Origin: Phoronis ovalis
Taxonomy: Eukaryota; Phoronida; Phoronidae
Direction of reading: 5' to 3'
NCBI GenBank assembly: GCA_028565635.1
Contig: JAOXYB010061112.1
Location: 1-10,685, forward strand
DNA: 10,685 nt
In this document: one piece after another, positions 10,183-10,685 of the stretch
How the letters are laid out: each line of letters starts with the position of its first letter
Position numbering within the stretch: the first letter of the stretch is position 1
Made by a program: the position numbers and the translations under genes
Notes under the pieces: model-generated
What the model saw: only the letters and a program-made list of their open reading frames with translations
Database searches by the model: none
What the model was told of the DNA's origin: nothing

Positions 10183-10491
10183 ATGGATAAAATAGACATG
10201 GCAGACACACAGCTTCTTAGCAAATTTATTCCAAGAAACAATCCTTTTAGTGATTTTGTAAGCTATTTGAAAGGCAGCACTAGCTCGTGGAATGTTCAGG
10301 CTCAGGCTGTTTCTCGGGTTGCTGAAGAATCGTCACAAAACACCAGCATTCGTGGTGGAGAACTGCTGACGAAAATTATAGCTACCTTGATAACATTGGG
10401 CATTTCCGGTACTGTAACATTCTTTCTAATGAAGTGGTTGATGAAACATTTAGATCCGACGAACAAAGATAAAGAAGAGCAACAGAAAAGA
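10183..10491 (+). CDS. ATAD1: ATAD1/Msp1-type outer-membrane AAA+ ATPase, first coding exon (N-terminal 103 codons)
   Basis: ATAD1 (Msp1, Thorase; fly nmd) is an AAA+ ATPase anchored in the mitochondrial outer membrane and peroxisomes that extracts mistargeted tail-anchored proteins. The sequence shows a membrane segment at about residues 60-83 (GELLTKIIATLITLGISG, then TVTFFLMKW) followed by LMKHLDPTNKDKEEQQKR. This matches the signature of the family N-terminus: hydrophobic helix, K-W, D-P-T, then a charged linker. The start at 10183 has A at -3 and G at +4; a second in-frame ATG (residue 6) is also plausible, and no other Met precedes the helix. About 58 residues precede the helix, against roughly 15 in human ATAD1, so this protein has a longer N-terminus rich in S, Q and N. 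The exon ends in phase 0 at AGA/GTAAGC (10491/10492), and the frame stops soon after in the intron. The AAA+ domain lies beyond the window. Confidence 0.9.
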
Positions 10492-10685
10492 GTAAGCCAA
10501 TATTTTCCTAACAGCTTAAAATAAAAATTTTTATATTTACCAGATACCGTCTATGTACAAACTCAGTGTCCAAACGAAAGTGAAAGAACTGCAGGCTAAT
10601 ATATATACGAAGTTGGCCTCTTGCAAAAACACTCACCAAAGGTCAAAAATTCAATAACACTATCTAGGCCTAGTAGGCCATGACC
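10492..10685 (+). other. ATAD1: ATAD1 intron, 5' part (continues beyond the window)
   Basis: It begins with the U2-type donor GTAAGC. No further coding is seen. Near the end is a 10-bp perfect palindrome, CTAGGCCTAG (10664-10673), followed by another TAGGCC. Confidence 0.75.

Overview
This is animal nuclear DNA. It is strongly AT-rich, has no prokaryote-style dense coding, and carries spliced exons with clear donor and acceptor sites, microsatellites and decayed repeats. Only three short stretches code with confidence. Together they show the 5' ends of two divergently transcribed genes: PTEN on the minus strand (exon 1 coding part 9345-9423, exon 2 at 2002-2086) and ATAD1/Msp1 on the plus strand (first coding exon 10183-10491). 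I cannot name the species. The exon structure, the gene pair and short GC-rich repeat debris of marine-invertebrate flavour fit a non-vertebrate animal, possibly a mollusc or similar, but that is only an impression.

Layout: 1-2001 is the start of PTEN intron 2 and continues beyond the window. It holds a hairpin, a 59-bp duplication, a poly-C tract and a large fold-back element (about 912-1573). 2002-2086 is PTEN exon 2. 2087-9344 is PTEN intron 1 (7258 bp), with a degenerate minisatellite, an AT microsatellite, a retroelement protease fossil and two short tandem duplications, but no convincing PTEN exon. 9345-9423 is the coding part of PTEN exon 1. 9424-10182 is the 759-bp gap between the two start codons and must contain both 5' UTRs and probably a shared promoter. 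10183-10491 is the ATAD1 first coding exon, and the rest is ATAD1 intron.

The best observation is that PTEN intron 1 carries full minor-spliceosome (U12-type) signals: donor GTATCCTTT and branch site TTCCTTAACT 11 nt from the acceptor. The flanking coding exons have the same lengths as in human PTEN (79 and 85 nt) and the same split codons. The second is that the head-to-head ATAD1-PTEN order known from human chromosome 10q23 is present here in a much more compact form. PTEN is a PI(3,4,5)P3 phosphatase and ATAD1 an AAA+ extractor of mislocalised tail-anchored proteins at mitochondria and peroxisomes. They share no pathway, so a retained linkage more likely reflects a shared promoter or other regulatory constraint, or chance, than a joint function.
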